A stretch of DNA of 64,000 nt from an uncultured Christensenella sp. (GTDB lineage: Bacteria; Bacillota; Clostridia; Christensenellales; Borkfalkiaceae). Within the stretch, counting starts at the first letter, position 1; the number at the start of each line of letters is the position of its first letter. The DNA lies in contig CAJTPB010000010.1 of assembly GCA_910578065.1 (NCBI GenBank), forward strand, positions 1-64,000, written 5' to 3'. This document shows positions 32,639 through 41,130 of this stretch, in pieces. Position numbers and translations under genes: made by a program. The notes beneath the pieces are model-generated. The model searched no databases. It was not told where the DNA came from and saw only the letters and a program-made list of their open reading frames with translations.

Positions 32639-34834
32639 ATGAAGAAAAAAACGAAGTTCGTTTACTCGCTGATCGCGGGAATCGTTGCGGCGTCGATCGG
32701 GGCGGTGATCGCTATATATTCTTTGATCGTAAATACGATCGTAGAAAATAAAACGATCGATACCATTACCGAACTTGCCACGCACGATAAAAATTCGATC
32801 AATATGTTCGTTACCTATAACTGGCGCAATCTTGCACGTATCGGCTCCCGTTTAAACAGAACGGCAGCCTCTTTGCACGCGATGGCGGACGTCAACGAGT
32901 ATTTGGATACGGAAGCGGAAGAAACCCCTTTCGACGAAGTGTATCTGCTCGCCGAAGACGGTTCGTATTATACGGGGTACAACTACATTCAAGCGCCCTC
33001 TACGCAATTTTACGATTTTAAAAGTCTGTTCAAAAACGACGTTTCCGAAACGATTGCCTACGACGAATTGCCCTCGATACGGGGCGGAAAGGTAGTCATA
33101 TACGGGTTTAAACTGGAAAACGCGTTAGAAAACCCCGTAATCTGCGGCAAAAAAATGTACGCCGTGATCGGGATCAACAGCCGTGCTTCGATCAGAGACG
33201 GTTTGATCATAGGCAGCTTTACCGACGATAACGGAATCAACCGCGGTTACAGCTCTATTATAGACGGCGACGGCGATTACATTGTAAATATCAACGACAG
33301 CGGAAACGTCGTTTCGGAAAACTGGATCGACCACTTGGATATCAACGATAAATCTGGTATCTCCAAAGAAGAAGCGCTTTCTAAAATGAAAAACGGCGAA
33401 ACCTTTTGGTTTTATCACCAAAAGGAAAACGAACGGGAATTGCATTACTGCATTCCTATGGAAAACGGCTCCGATTGGTACTTTTTGCTTTCCGTAAACG
33501 ACGAAGCGCTTGCCGAGCAATCGTATGCGTTCGTCCTTTTGATCGTGATCGCGCTGAGCATAACCGTTTTAATCACCATAGTAACGATGGTGATCGTGCT
33601 GTACACGCAAAGCAAAACGGCGAAAGCTCTTGCGCAAGAAAAAGCGCAAAGCGAATTTTTATCGAATATGAGCCACGAGATCCGCACCCCCTTAAACGGA
33701 CTTGTGGGGCTAAACTATTTGGTGATGACGTCTATCGACGATCCCGAAAAGAAAGATCAGATCAAAGAATGGCTTGCAAAGTCGCACAGCACCGCAAACT
33801 ATCTGTTATCGCTGATCAACGACGTATTAGACGTTTCTAAATTAAAGGCGGGCAAGGTGGAAATGCTGCGCGAACCGCTTTTGATCGAAACGGTGATGGA
33901 CGCGATCTATTCGATGCAGCACGGCGTGATCGCAAGCCGCAATATTTCTTATTTGACCGAATCGGATATTTCCGCCCCTTGCATTTTGGGCGACGAAGTG
34001 CACATTAAACAAGTGCTTATGAATATTGTGGGCAACGCGGCAAAATTCACCCCCGCAGGCGGATATATCAAACTTTCCGTAAGCCAAAAGCAAACGGACG
34101 AAACGCACGTATTAACGACGTTCGTCTGCGAAGATACCGGCTGCGGCATGAGCAAAGAATTTACGACAAGGATTTTCGACGCATTCTCGCAAGACCGCAA
34201 CAGCAACACCTCTTCGATCAAAGGAACAGGCTTGGGCATGGCGATCAGCAAACTTTTGATCGACGCGATGGGCGGAGAGATCGTTGTGGAAAGCGAGTTG
34301 GGAAAAGGCAGTAAATTTACGGTAACCGTGCCTTCGGAAATATCCGATATTCCCGAATACATGAAACAGCACAAAGACGCCGTGCAAAGCGAAGATAAGC
34401 GCGCGCAAACGCAGCCTCCGAAAGAAAATCCGCTTAACATTTTAATTGCGGAAGACAACGAACTGAACGCGGAGATCCTGCTTGAAATTTTAGGCGACGC
34501 GGGCTTTACCGCCGAACACGCGAAAGACGGAAGCGAAGCGGTAACGCTGTTCGAACAATCGCAGGAAAACGAATTCGACTTGATTTTAATGGATATGCAA
34601 ATGCCCGTAATGGACGGCTGCACCGCTTCCGAAAAGATAAGGCAGCTGCCCCGCGCAGACGCGAAAACAATTCCCATTTTCGCATGCACAGCCAACACGT
34701 TTAAAGAAGACCGCATTAAAGCGTTTAACAGCGGCATGAACGACTTTTTAACAAAGCCGATCGACGTAAAGGTACTGCTGCAAAAAATGGAAACGCTGAA
34801 TAACGAAAAAAACAAAAACGGAAAGGAGAAATAA
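32639..34834 (+). CDS. Hybrid sensor histidine kinase with extracellular sensor and receiver domain
   Basis: The 731-residue protein has a first membrane helix at about 8-32, an extracellular Cache-like sensor at about 33-295 and a second helix at about 297-323. A HisKA domain follows with SEFLSNMSHEIRTPLNG (phosphoacceptor His346), then a HATPase domain (IVGNAAKFTP, EDTGCGM, GTGLGMAIS). The C-terminal receiver has phosphoacceptor Asp652 in LILMDMQMPVMDG. There is no Hpt domain in the chain, so a separate Hpt protein should complete the relay. The next gene, 4 nt downstream, encodes a solute-binding lipoprotein, which suggests that the sensor reads the state of that protein. Confidence 0.93.
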   Translation: MKKKTKFVYSLIAGIVAASIGAVIAIYSLIVNTIVENKTIDTITELATHDKNSINMFVTYNWRNLARIGSRLNRTAASLHAMADVNEYLDTEAEETPFDEVYLLAEDGSYYTGYNYIQAPSTQFYDFKSLFKNDVSETIAYDELPSIRGGKVVIYGFKLENALENPVICGKKMYAVIGINSRASIRDGLIIGSFTDDNGINRGYSSIIDGDGDYIVNINDSGNVVSENWIDHLDINDKSGISKEEALSKMKNGETFWFYHQKENERELHYCIPMENGSDWYFLLSVNDEALAEQSYAFVLLIVIALSITVLITIVTMVIVLYTQSKTAKALAQEKAQSEFLSNMSHEIRTPLNGLVGLNYLVMTSIDDPEKKDQIKEWLAKSHSTANYLLSLINDVLDVSKLKAGKVEMLREPLLIETVMDAIYSMQHGVIASRNISYLTESDISAPCILGDEVHIKQVLMNIVGNAAKFTPAGGYIKLSVSQKQTDETHVLTTFVCEDTGCGMSKEFTTRIFDAFSQDRNSNTSSIKGTGLGMAISKLLIDAMGGEIVVESELGKGSKFTVTVPSEISDIPEYMKQHKDAVQSEDKRAQTQPPKENPLNILIAEDNELNAEILLEILGDAGFTAEHAKDGSEAVTLFEQSQENEFDLILMDMQMPVMDGCTASEKIRQLPRADAKTIPIFACTANTFKEDRIKAFNSGMNDFLTKPIDVKVLLQKMETLNNEKNKNGKEK

Positions 34835-34838
34835 CAAA

Positions 34839-36197
34839 ATGAAAAAATTAAAAAGTATTCTTTTGCTTTGTTTGACCGTTCTGTTTACAGCCGCCCCCTG
34901 CCTTGCGGGCTGCGGGCAAAACGAAGCGATAACGATCAGCGTAAAAGTGCCCAGAGCCACCATGATGAACAGCGTATCGCACCCCGACGTAAAAGACGCG
35001 AAAAGTTTTTTAAGTCTTGCAGGCGAAGCGTTTGCCGCGCAGTACGGCGAACAAGTAACCGTGAACATCGTTGAATTTGCATTAGGCCAGGAAACGGTTG
35101 CGATCGCAAACACCTTTCATACGGAGGACGCGGCGGATATTTTGTACGATAACTTTTTTAACATGTTTTCGTTCATCCATACGGGAAACGCCGTTCCGCT
35201 TGACGATCTTTTGACCGACGAATTAAAAGCCGACCTCAATAAAAAATACGTAAGCGGCGGCACGCTGGACGAAACGCTGTACATGATGCCCTTTTCGTCT
35301 ACGCAAAACATTTTGATCTACAACAAGCAGCTTTTAAAAGCATGCGGGTTGGATCGGTTTATCGCCGCGCAGCAATCCATTCAGAATTGGACGATCGATG
35401 AATGGACGGAAATATTAAACACCCTTGCGGAAAAACTTCTCGAAGGCAGCTACCCCATGATGATGTACGCCGCAAACAACGAAGGCGATACGCACATTAT
35501 GTCTTACCTGCGGGCGTTCGGTAGCGAAATTTTCGACGAAGAAGAAAACTTCAACTTGCAAACGGAACAAACCGTGCAAGCACTTACTTGGATGCAGAAC
35601 GGCGTAAACAACGGTTGGTATTTGCCGAGGCCGCAAAACAGAACGATGACGCAGTGCGGCGATATGTTCGAAGACGGCAAACTGGCGTTTTATCACTTTA
35701 ATTCGGGCAGTTCGCTGTATACCGAGGCTTCCGCACAAGGCGGAACGGAAAAATACGGATTCGTAAACTATCCGGGAAACATTGCGACCTTCTTCTGCTC
35801 CGGCTTCGAAGTGTTCGACAACGGCAACAATCACAAAATAAAAATCGCAAAAGACTTCGTTCGGTTCGTATTCGAACAAAAAGAGTGGCTGGAATATTCC
35901 GCAGGGCATATTCCCGTAAGCACTGCCGTCGCGCAGCGGTATAAAGAAGATATTTTCCTGTTAAAAGAATTTTACGAAAATTCGGTAAACGAAATTCATT
36001 TCAGCCACAACAACCCCAACTGGCAGGGTAGCGACAATTCGGTGCGAAGCATCTTCTACCAAGAAATTGCAAAACTGTTTGAAAAGAACGTAGACGGCAC
36101 GTTTGCCGTAACCCCTTTAAAATGTGCCGAAGAATTAAACAAAGTTTTAAACGAAGCGATCGCATACGGAAGAGAACACAGTACCCCGCACGCATAA
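34839..36197 (+). CDS. Extracellular solute-binding lipoprotein (ABC type 1 fold)
   Basis: A 452-residue lipoprotein. The signal peptide ends in the lipobox LAGC with Cys25 as the lipid-anchored residue. The rest resembles carbohydrate or oligosaccharide binding proteins of the SBP type 1 group (INMFSFIHTGNAVPLDDL-like phrase, LIYNKQLLKACGLD, EWTEILNTLAEKLL, and an aromatic-rich C-terminal lobe). No permease or ATPase genes are next to it. It lies 4 nt after the hybrid kinase gene, with an AGGAG site inside the kinase end, so the two are coupled. A role as ligand-binding partner of the kinase is more likely than uptake. Confidence 0.85.
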   Translation: MKKLKSILLLCLTVLFTAAPCLAGCGQNEAITISVKVPRATMMNSVSHPDVKDAKSFLSLAGEAFAAQYGEQVTVNIVEFALGQETVAIANTFHTEDAADILYDNFFNMFSFIHTGNAVPLDDLLTDELKADLNKKYVSGGTLDETLYMMPFSSTQNILIYNKQLLKACGLDRFIAAQQSIQNWTIDEWTEILNTLAEKLLEGSYPMMMYAANNEGDTHIMSYLRAFGSEIFDEEENFNLQTEQTVQALTWMQNGVNNGWYLPRPQNRTMTQCGDMFEDGKLAFYHFNSGSSLYTEASAQGGTEKYGFVNYPGNIATFFCSGFEVFDNGNNHKIKIAKDFVRFVFEQKEWLEYSAGHIPVSTAVAQRYKEDIFLLKEFYENSVNEIHFSHNNPNWQGSDNSVRSIFYQEIAKLFEKNVDGTFAVTPLKCAEELNKVLNEAIAYGREHSTPHA

Positions 36198-36207
36198 ATA
36201 AAAAGCG

Positions 36208-36236
36208 ACCGCCCCGCAAATTTGCGGGGCGGTTTT
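36208..36236. terminator. Bidirectional terminator between the kinase and HD-GYP operons
   Basis: Stem ACCGCCCCGCAAA/TTTGCGGGGCGGT with T and A rich flanks lies between convergent genes. Confidence 0.85.
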
Positions 36237-36244
36237 ATAATCGT

Positions 36245-36589
36245 TTATTCTAACGCTTCAATGCTTTTTACGGTATGCAAATAACTTTTTTCCAAGGCGG
36301 GCATTTCCGCCGCGACGTTTAAACTTCCGCCGCGAAGAATTTCCGTTACCGTAACCGCCCGTTCGTACAACTCTGTAAAACTTAGATTTTGCGCAACGCC
36401 TTTTAACGTATGCGCCGCGCGGAACGCCTCTTCAGCATTCCCCTCTTTCAGCGACTGCTGCAACAGCGTAAAACTGCCGTCTGCGGGAAACTTACGCACA
36501 AACCGCACAACCCTTTCTTCCGTCATAAAACGGCTTAAAACGTCGTTATAATCTCCGCCGATCGCCCGATATAATTCGTCTATCCGCAT
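36245..36589 (-). CDS. Histidine phosphotransfer (Hpt) protein
   Basis: A 114-residue, all-helical Hpt domain. The phosphoacceptor is His60 in FRAAHTLKGVAQNL, the standard Hpt signature. Such a protein shuttles phosphate between the receiver of a hybrid kinase and a response regulator. It follows an HD-GYP response regulator by 13 nt and faces the hybrid kinase operon across a shared terminator. It is therefore the natural missing link between Asp652 of the kinase and Asp57 of the regulator. No other Hpt is seen in the window. Confidence 0.92.
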   Translation of the reverse strand: MRIDELYRAIGGDYNDVLSRFMTEERVVRFVRKFPADGSFTLLQQSLKEGNAEEAFRAAHTLKGVAQNLSFTELYERAVTVTEILRGGSLNVAAEMPALEKSYLHTVKSIEALE

Positions 36590-36602
36590 GAATGCTCCCC
36601 TT

Positions 36603-38135
36603 TTAACCTTTCTTTTTTTCCATCAGTTCGATCGTACCGATCGCGCTTTCGTAACGACTGTCCCCGTTATCCGCTTTGGAATACATCGTCATCGCGCAAA
36701 TGCGGCAGCGGTAGGGATTTCCGTTGATTTTAATGTCGCACACGTGCTCGAACGTCGATTGTTCGGGCGTCGCCGCGTCGAGCAATTCGAACAGCGCGCT
36801 TAAATTCTTTTTGCCGAAGCAAGCGATCATCTTCGAATCGTGCATGGGATCGGAGATAGTCGAATCTACGCCCAGCCGTTCTGCGCTTTCGTCCGAAAAG
36901 GTGATCGAAGAAGGTTCGCGATACAGTTCAAACAAAATATCTTTTGTGACCGAAGCGATAAAGCGGTACTTTTCCCGTTCGCGCTCTAACAAATCGAGCG
37001 TCCGCTGGGAACCCGTCAACTCGTTATGAGAGATGATTTCGCGGGTAATGCGCGCGATATCTTTATGGCTGCTTCCGCTAAGGGAATTTACGCGCAATTC
37101 GTTTCTGATTTTCGCCGAAACCCATTTTAATACTTTCAGCAATACGGGATTGAACGCGCCGCACTTGCCCGCTACGATCATATCGATCGCCTTATCGTGA
37201 TCGACGGGTTTGCGCCCTGCGTGTTCGCTCGTCAACTCGTCGTAAACGTCCGCCAGCGCGACGACCTGCGCGGAAATGGGAATTTCTTCCCCTCTTAATC
37301 CATCGGGATAACCGCTTCCGTCGTATCGCTCGTGGTGCCAGCGGCAAATTTCGCTTGCTACGCGCAGCAGCGGGTCGTGATTGCAAAAAGGAATTTTATC
37401 CAGCATTTCGGCGCCGACGTGCGTATGCTTTTTAACGATCTCCCATTCGGCGGGCGTCAACGGTTCCGTTTTATTTAAAATCTTTTCGTCGATGGAAATT
37501 TTTCCGATATCGTGCAAAGCCGAAGCCGTCGCGATCATCGAAACGTCTTGCGGCGACAATTTGTAATCGTCCGTCATCTTTAAAAGGCTTTGCAGCAGTA
37601 TTTCCGTCATCGTGTAAATATGCAAAACGTGCAGCCCGCTTTCGCCGTTGCGCAGTTCCACAATATAGCTCAGCACGTTGATCATCAGCGACTGCTCTTT
37701 TCCTTTTTCGTATATCTGCTCTTCCACAATGCCGACAAGTTTCTTTTGTTTGGCATAAAGCATAATGGCGTTTTTCACTCTGCGGTGAACGACGGCCGCG
37801 TCGAACGGACGCTGAATATAGTCGGTTGCGCCCAACTCGTACGCTCTGCCGATATACGACGAACCGCTTTCGGAAGATATCATAATAACGGGAATGTCTT
37901 GGATCCATTTATAACTGTTCATCATCGCCAAAACTTCTAAGCCGTCCATTTTGGGCATTACGATGTCGAGCAGTACAAGCGATAATTCCACGCCGTAACT
38001 GCGGATATATCCGATCGCCTCCACTCCGTCTTTTGCTTCTATTACTTCGAATTCCTCCCCAAGCATGTCGGAAAGGATCGCGCGGTTGATTTCGGAATCG
38101 TCTACAATTAAAATCTTATCTTTTTTTGCGTTCAT
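36603..38135 (-). CDS. Response regulator with HD-GYP domain and C-terminal PAS-like region
   Basis: A 510-residue regulator with an N-terminal receiver (KILIVDDSE, phosphoacceptor Asp57 in LVLLDIVMPKMDG, VIMISSES). The middle HD-GYP phosphodiesterase has ASALHDIGKISID and HHERYDGSGYPDGLRGEEIP, then ADVYDELTS. These are the metal and signature residues of active cyclic-di-GMP phosphodiesterases. The C-terminal 150 residues include a PAS-like fold (RYRFIASVTKDILFELYREP-type text). The Hpt gene follows. Output is probably a change in cyclic-di-GMP level in response to the hybrid kinase. The upstream region has a TATCAT -10 but no clear -35 box. Confidence 0.93.
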   Translation of the reverse strand: MNAKKDKILIVDDSEINRAILSDMLGEEFEVIEAKDGVEAIGYIRSYGVELSLVLLDIVMPKMDGLEVLAMMNSYKWIQDIPVIMISSESGSSYIGRAYELGATDYIQRPFDAAVVHRRVKNAIMLYAKQKKLVGIVEEQIYEKGKEQSLMINVLSYIVELRNGESGLHVLHIYTMTEILLQSLLKMTDDYKLSPQDVSMIATASALHDIGKISIDEKILNKTEPLTPAEWEIVKKHTHVGAEMLDKIPFCNHDPLLRVASEICRWHHERYDGSGYPDGLRGEEIPISAQVVALADVYDELTSEHAGRKPVDHDKAIDMIVAGKCGAFNPVLLKVLKWVSAKIRNELRVNSLSGSSHKDIARITREIISHNELTGSQRTLDLLEREREKYRFIASVTKDILFELYREPSSITFSDESAERLGVDSTISDPMHDSKMIACFGKKNLSALFELLDAATPEQSTFEHVCDIKINGNPYRCRICAMTMYSKADNGDSRYESAIGTIELMEKKKG

Positions 38136-38260
38136 GGTAGTTTCTCGTCTTTCGTTTTTTTACAATCATATGATATCATATTCCGAACAAAAAATCCAGT
38201 GTATTTAAAACAATTTTTATCGGAATTTCACAAATTCCGCCGTTAATAAATACCAAAACG

Positions 38261-38288
38261 GCGCAGGCGGAAGAAATTCCGCCTGCGC
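38261..38288 (-). terminator. Terminator of the OmpR-type two-component operon
   Basis: Stem GCGCAGGCGGAA/TTCCGCCTGCGC with a GAAA-type loop. The following T tract on the minus strand is short. Confidence 0.6.
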
Positions 38289-38325
38289 ACCGTAAACGCG
38301 AAACAAAGAAACTTGTATGCGCCGT

Positions 38326-39327
38326 TTACAGCGAGCGATCCATCGGCAGATTTACAATAAATTCCGTTTTTTCGTTGCAAACAACTTGTATGCTTCCGCC
38401 CAATTTTTCAAGCACTTTTTTCACCAACGGCAACCCGAGCCCCGTTCCCTTTTGCATTCCCGATTCGTCGCTCGTATAAAACGATTGAAAAATCAAATCT
38501 TCTTTTCCGCGCAAAGAATTGCCTGTATTTGCAATAGAAAAAATGATATTGTTATGATCTTTCCGTAATATTATATGAATTTCTCCCTTTTCGGGCGTAT
38601 ATTTCACCGCGTTCGAAATCAAATTCTGCCATATCAAGTAACACAGATCTTTATTGGAAACATACTCGGTTTGCGTTATGTCAACTTCTACTTTTAACTC
38701 TTTTTTCAGCCATACGACTTGCATAGAAAGAAGAATATTTCGTATCTGCTCGTCGATCAAAAAGGGATCGGAACAGCTTAGATCATTCGCTTCCAGTTTG
38801 CTTATGACAAGCAATTTTTCGCTTAAATTTGCAAGTCTGTTTGCCTCTTTATAAATAAAATCGGCATATTCTTCTATTTCTTTCTTAGTCAACTCGTTTT
38901 CGCGCAATAAATCGCTGTAACCCAAAATGATGCTAAGCGGCGTTTTAAACTCGTGCGAGACATTTTTTACAAACTCGCGGTTCAAATACTCGTTCGATTT
39001 TAAGCCTTCCGTCATTCTGTTAAAATCGCGCGACAACTGCGATAATTCGTCGTTCCCTTTTGCCGAAACTTGTATATCCAGCTTCCCGTTTGCAACCGCG
39101 TTTACCGCCTTCGATATTGATTTTAAACGCTTACCGATAAACAGATAAAGAAAGCCCGTAAACAGGATCAATCCCAATGCGCCCGCGATCAAACTGATAT
39201 GATAGGATACGATCGGATCTGTAATCGATTTATTTTGCAAGATCGCCAAAGTAATGCGCGAAATCGCAAACACCAGCAGCATCGATATGCCCATCATAAA
39301 AAATATCTTCAATAAAAGTTTTTTCAT
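38326..39327 (-). CDS. Membrane sensor histidine kinase
   Basis: A 333-residue kinase with two closely spaced N-terminal membrane helices (about 8-29 and 41-63) and almost no loop between them, so no large extracellular sensor. A HAMP domain (KRLKSISKAVNAVANGKLD, then LSQLSRDFNRMTEGL) leads to the HisKA box FVKNVSHEFKTPLSIILGY. The HATPase domain has LISNAVKYTPE and a GTGLGLPLVKKVLE motif. It overlaps the regulator gene by 4 bp (ATGA). Intramembrane-sensing kinases of this shape often answer cell-envelope stress or antimicrobial peptides, but no transporter is adjacent here. Confidence 0.92.
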   Translation of the reverse strand: MKKLLLKIFFMMGISMLLVFAISRITLAILQNKSITDPIVSYHISLIAGALGLILFTGFLYLFIGKRLKSISKAVNAVANGKLDIQVSAKGNDELSQLSRDFNRMTEGLKSNEYLNREFVKNVSHEFKTPLSIILGYSDLLRENELTKKEIEEYADFIYKEANRLANLSEKLLVISKLEANDLSCSDPFLIDEQIRNILLSMQVVWLKKELKVEVDITQTEYVSNKDLCYLIWQNLISNAVKYTPEKGEIHIILRKDHNNIIFSIANTGNSLRGKEDLIFQSFYTSDESGMQKGTGLGLPLVKKVLEKLGGSIQVVCNEKTEFIVNLPMDRSL

Positions 39328-39992
39328 TTTTGTTCCGCCTTATATCCCAGTCCGCGAACGGAAACGATTGCCACGTCGCTGTTCACAAGTTTTTCCCTTA
39401 ATTTATTGATATGAACGTCAACCGTTCGTTCCAAACTTTCGGAATCCATTCCCCATATTTCATCCAATAACTGCGTCCGCGAAAAAATTCTCCCCAAAGA
39501 TGAAAGCAGCGTAAACAGCAATAAAAATTCTTTTTTGGGCGTTTCGATCACCGACGAATTAACTTTTAACGTTTTTGTCAAAAAATCCAATTCGGTATTG
39601 CCGATTTGAATCTTTTGCTTGGATACGCGCCCGTAACGGCGCAGCAACGCTCTGATCCGCAGTTCCAATTCGTCGAAGTCCACAGGCTTCGTCATATAAT
39701 CGTCTGCGCCGCCTTCGAAACTTTTTTTCTTATCGCCGATCGTACTTAACGCGGTCAGCATGATCACAGGCAAATCAGCGTTTTTCGATTTGACCATTTG
39801 CGTTAATCTGTTGCCGTCAAGCACGGGCATCATGATATCCGCAATCATTAGATCGACATCCGCGCTTTCTAAAAAAGACAACGCTTCCTGCCCGTTCCCG
39901 CTTTCATAAACGGAAAAACCGCGTTTTTCCAAATTGAATTTGATCAGCTTTCTTAACGGAAATTCATCTTCCGCCAAAAGAATATGAAACAT
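39324..39992 (-). CDS. OmpR/PhoB-family response regulator
   Basis: A 222-residue regulator with a receiver domain (ILLAEDE, phosphoacceptor Asp52 in LMIADIMMPVLDG, PVIMLTALST and the Lys in MTKPVDFDELELRI). A winged-helix DNA-binding domain follows (KEFLLLFTLLSSLGRIFSRTQLLDEIWG, TVDVHINKLREKL, VRGLGYK). It is translated with the kinase through a 4-bp overlap. A 60-nt gap separates it from the upstream 7-TM protein gene on the same strand, so all three may be one operon. Confidence 0.94.
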   Translation of the reverse strand: MFHILLAEDEFPLRKLIKFNLEKRGFSVYESGNGQEALSFLESADVDLMIADIMMPVLDGNRLTQMVKSKNADLPVIMLTALSTIGDKKKSFEGGADDYMTKPVDFDELELRIRALLRRYGRVSKQKIQIGNTELDFLTKTLKVNSSVIETPKKEFLLLFTLLSSLGRIFSRTQLLDEIWGMDSESLERTVDVHINKLREKLVNSDVAIVSVRGLGYKAEQK

Positions 39993-40052
39993 GATTCCCC
40001 CCGTAAAAATGATGAGAGAGACTTTTTCGCCCCTCTCATAAAGTATATCAAA

Positions 40053-40760
40053 CTATATGTCCGCTGTCAATTTGCCCGCCGTTTGCACAGATCGTACTGC
40101 TTTACGGTGTTTTAACAATCCGATCACTACGACGCCTACATAAGCCAAAGTTTTCGGTATCATCAAAATGCCTATTATCGGCAATACACCCGCAAAAAGA
40201 ACTACCGGTATATAAAAACCGAACGATAAAATCACCATAACCGCCATAATGGCATAACTTTTATCTTTATTTTGCTTTGCGATCGTAAAGCAAATAACAA
40301 TAATGACGATGCCCATCAACGCAAACGGAATGTTTCTTAAAATGCCCCAAAGCAAGTTTCCCTCGTACGAAAACCATTCATTTTGCGGAAAAGCGCAAAG
40401 CAGGATCCGCAGCGCCGTTAAGGCATACAGCGTGATTCTGCCGCCTAATTTCCATTTTTTATTCGGCTGCCAAACCCCTTCAAGAATAAAGTAAAGAATC
40501 ACATAAAAAATCGTCATAGTGATCGAAGTGATCAATTTGCCTAACCCAAGCGCAAACGCATTCGCTTCTAATCCGGTAGTAAGTAAGGCGTACACGCGCG
40601 GGATCAGATGAAACGAATCGCCGAACGACAGTACGACAGCCATAATGCCGAACATTTTAAAAAACTTGCCGCTCCCCTTTACGATCAGATAAATGCCCAC
40701 GGTAAGCGCAAATATCAAATATGCCGCATCGAATAACAATTCCATAATTCCTTGTGCCAT
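40053..40760 (-). CDS. Seven-helix membrane protein, unknown
   Basis: A 235-residue protein with about seven hydrophobic segments and short loops. A few polar residues lie within the second and third helices (SFGDSFHLIPRVYALL) and there is a basic C-terminus. I do not recognise a family. An AAGGAG ribosome binding site precedes the ATG. It is followed by an OmpR-type regulator and kinase on the same strand. It could be a sensor partner or an accessory to that system, since the kinase itself has no sensory domain. That link is inference from position only. Confidence 0.72.
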   Translation of the reverse strand: MAQGIMELLFDAAYLIFALTVGIYLIVKGSGKFFKMFGIMAVVLSFGDSFHLIPRVYALLTTGLEANAFALGLGKLITSITMTIFYVILYFILEGVWQPNKKWKLGGRITLYALTALRILLCAFPQNEWFSYEGNLLWGILRNIPFALMGIVIIVICFTIAKQNKDKSYAIMAVMVILSFGFYIPVVLFAGVLPIIGILMIPKTLAYVGVVVIGLLKHRKAVRSVQTAGKLTADI

Positions 40761-40910
40761 AAAAATCTCCTTGTTTTTTAATTTTATAATGGTATTTTAC
40801 AACCGTTTTTTTAAGTAACGATTAAGTTTTTCAAAAAACCAAACAAAATTAAAAGATTATTTTAAATCAACTTATCGATATCCGATGAAATGATATAAAA
40901 AGCGCATATA

Positions 40911-40936
40911 AAAAAGACCACTATTTTGTGGTCTTT
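40911..40936 (-). terminator. Terminator of tRNA-Arg
   Basis: Hairpin AAAGACCAC/GTGGTCTTT around a short AT loop, directly after the 3' end of the tRNA on the minus strand. Confidence 0.8.
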
Positions 40937-41011
40937 TGGTGTTCCCGGCGAGAATCGAACTCACAACGGCCCCTTAGGAGGGGGCTGTTATATCCATTTA
41001 ACTACGGAAAC
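40937..41011 (-). tRNA. tRNA-Arg (anticodon CCT)
   Basis: A 75-nt cloverleaf on the minus strand. The acceptor GTTTCCG pairs with CGGGAAC, the anticodon stem GCCCC/GGGGC holds loop CTCCTAA (anticodon CCT, Arg AGG), and the T arm contains GAGTTCGATTCTC. The 3' CCA is encoded. Confidence 0.94.
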
Positions 41012-41088
41012 TTTTCTATCGACTATTATCATACAACAAAACGATAAAAAAGGCAAGGAATTTTTAAAAGCGAATTTACAAATGATAA

Positions 41089-41114
41089 CCGCCTGCGGAT
41101 AATTCCGCAGGCGG
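41089..41114 (-). terminator. Hairpin after the collagen-like gene
   Basis: Stem CCGCCTGCGGA/TTCCGCAGGCGG lies just past the stop codon of the collagen-like gene. It is a likely terminator, although the T tract is weak. Confidence 0.6.
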
Positions 41115-41130
41115 TATGATTCGCGCATTG

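Noticed and set aside
33949..34815. A 288-residue frame antisense to the hybrid kinase
   Set aside because: The kinase motifs on the plus strand are complete. The antisense text is Ser- and Ile-rich noise.
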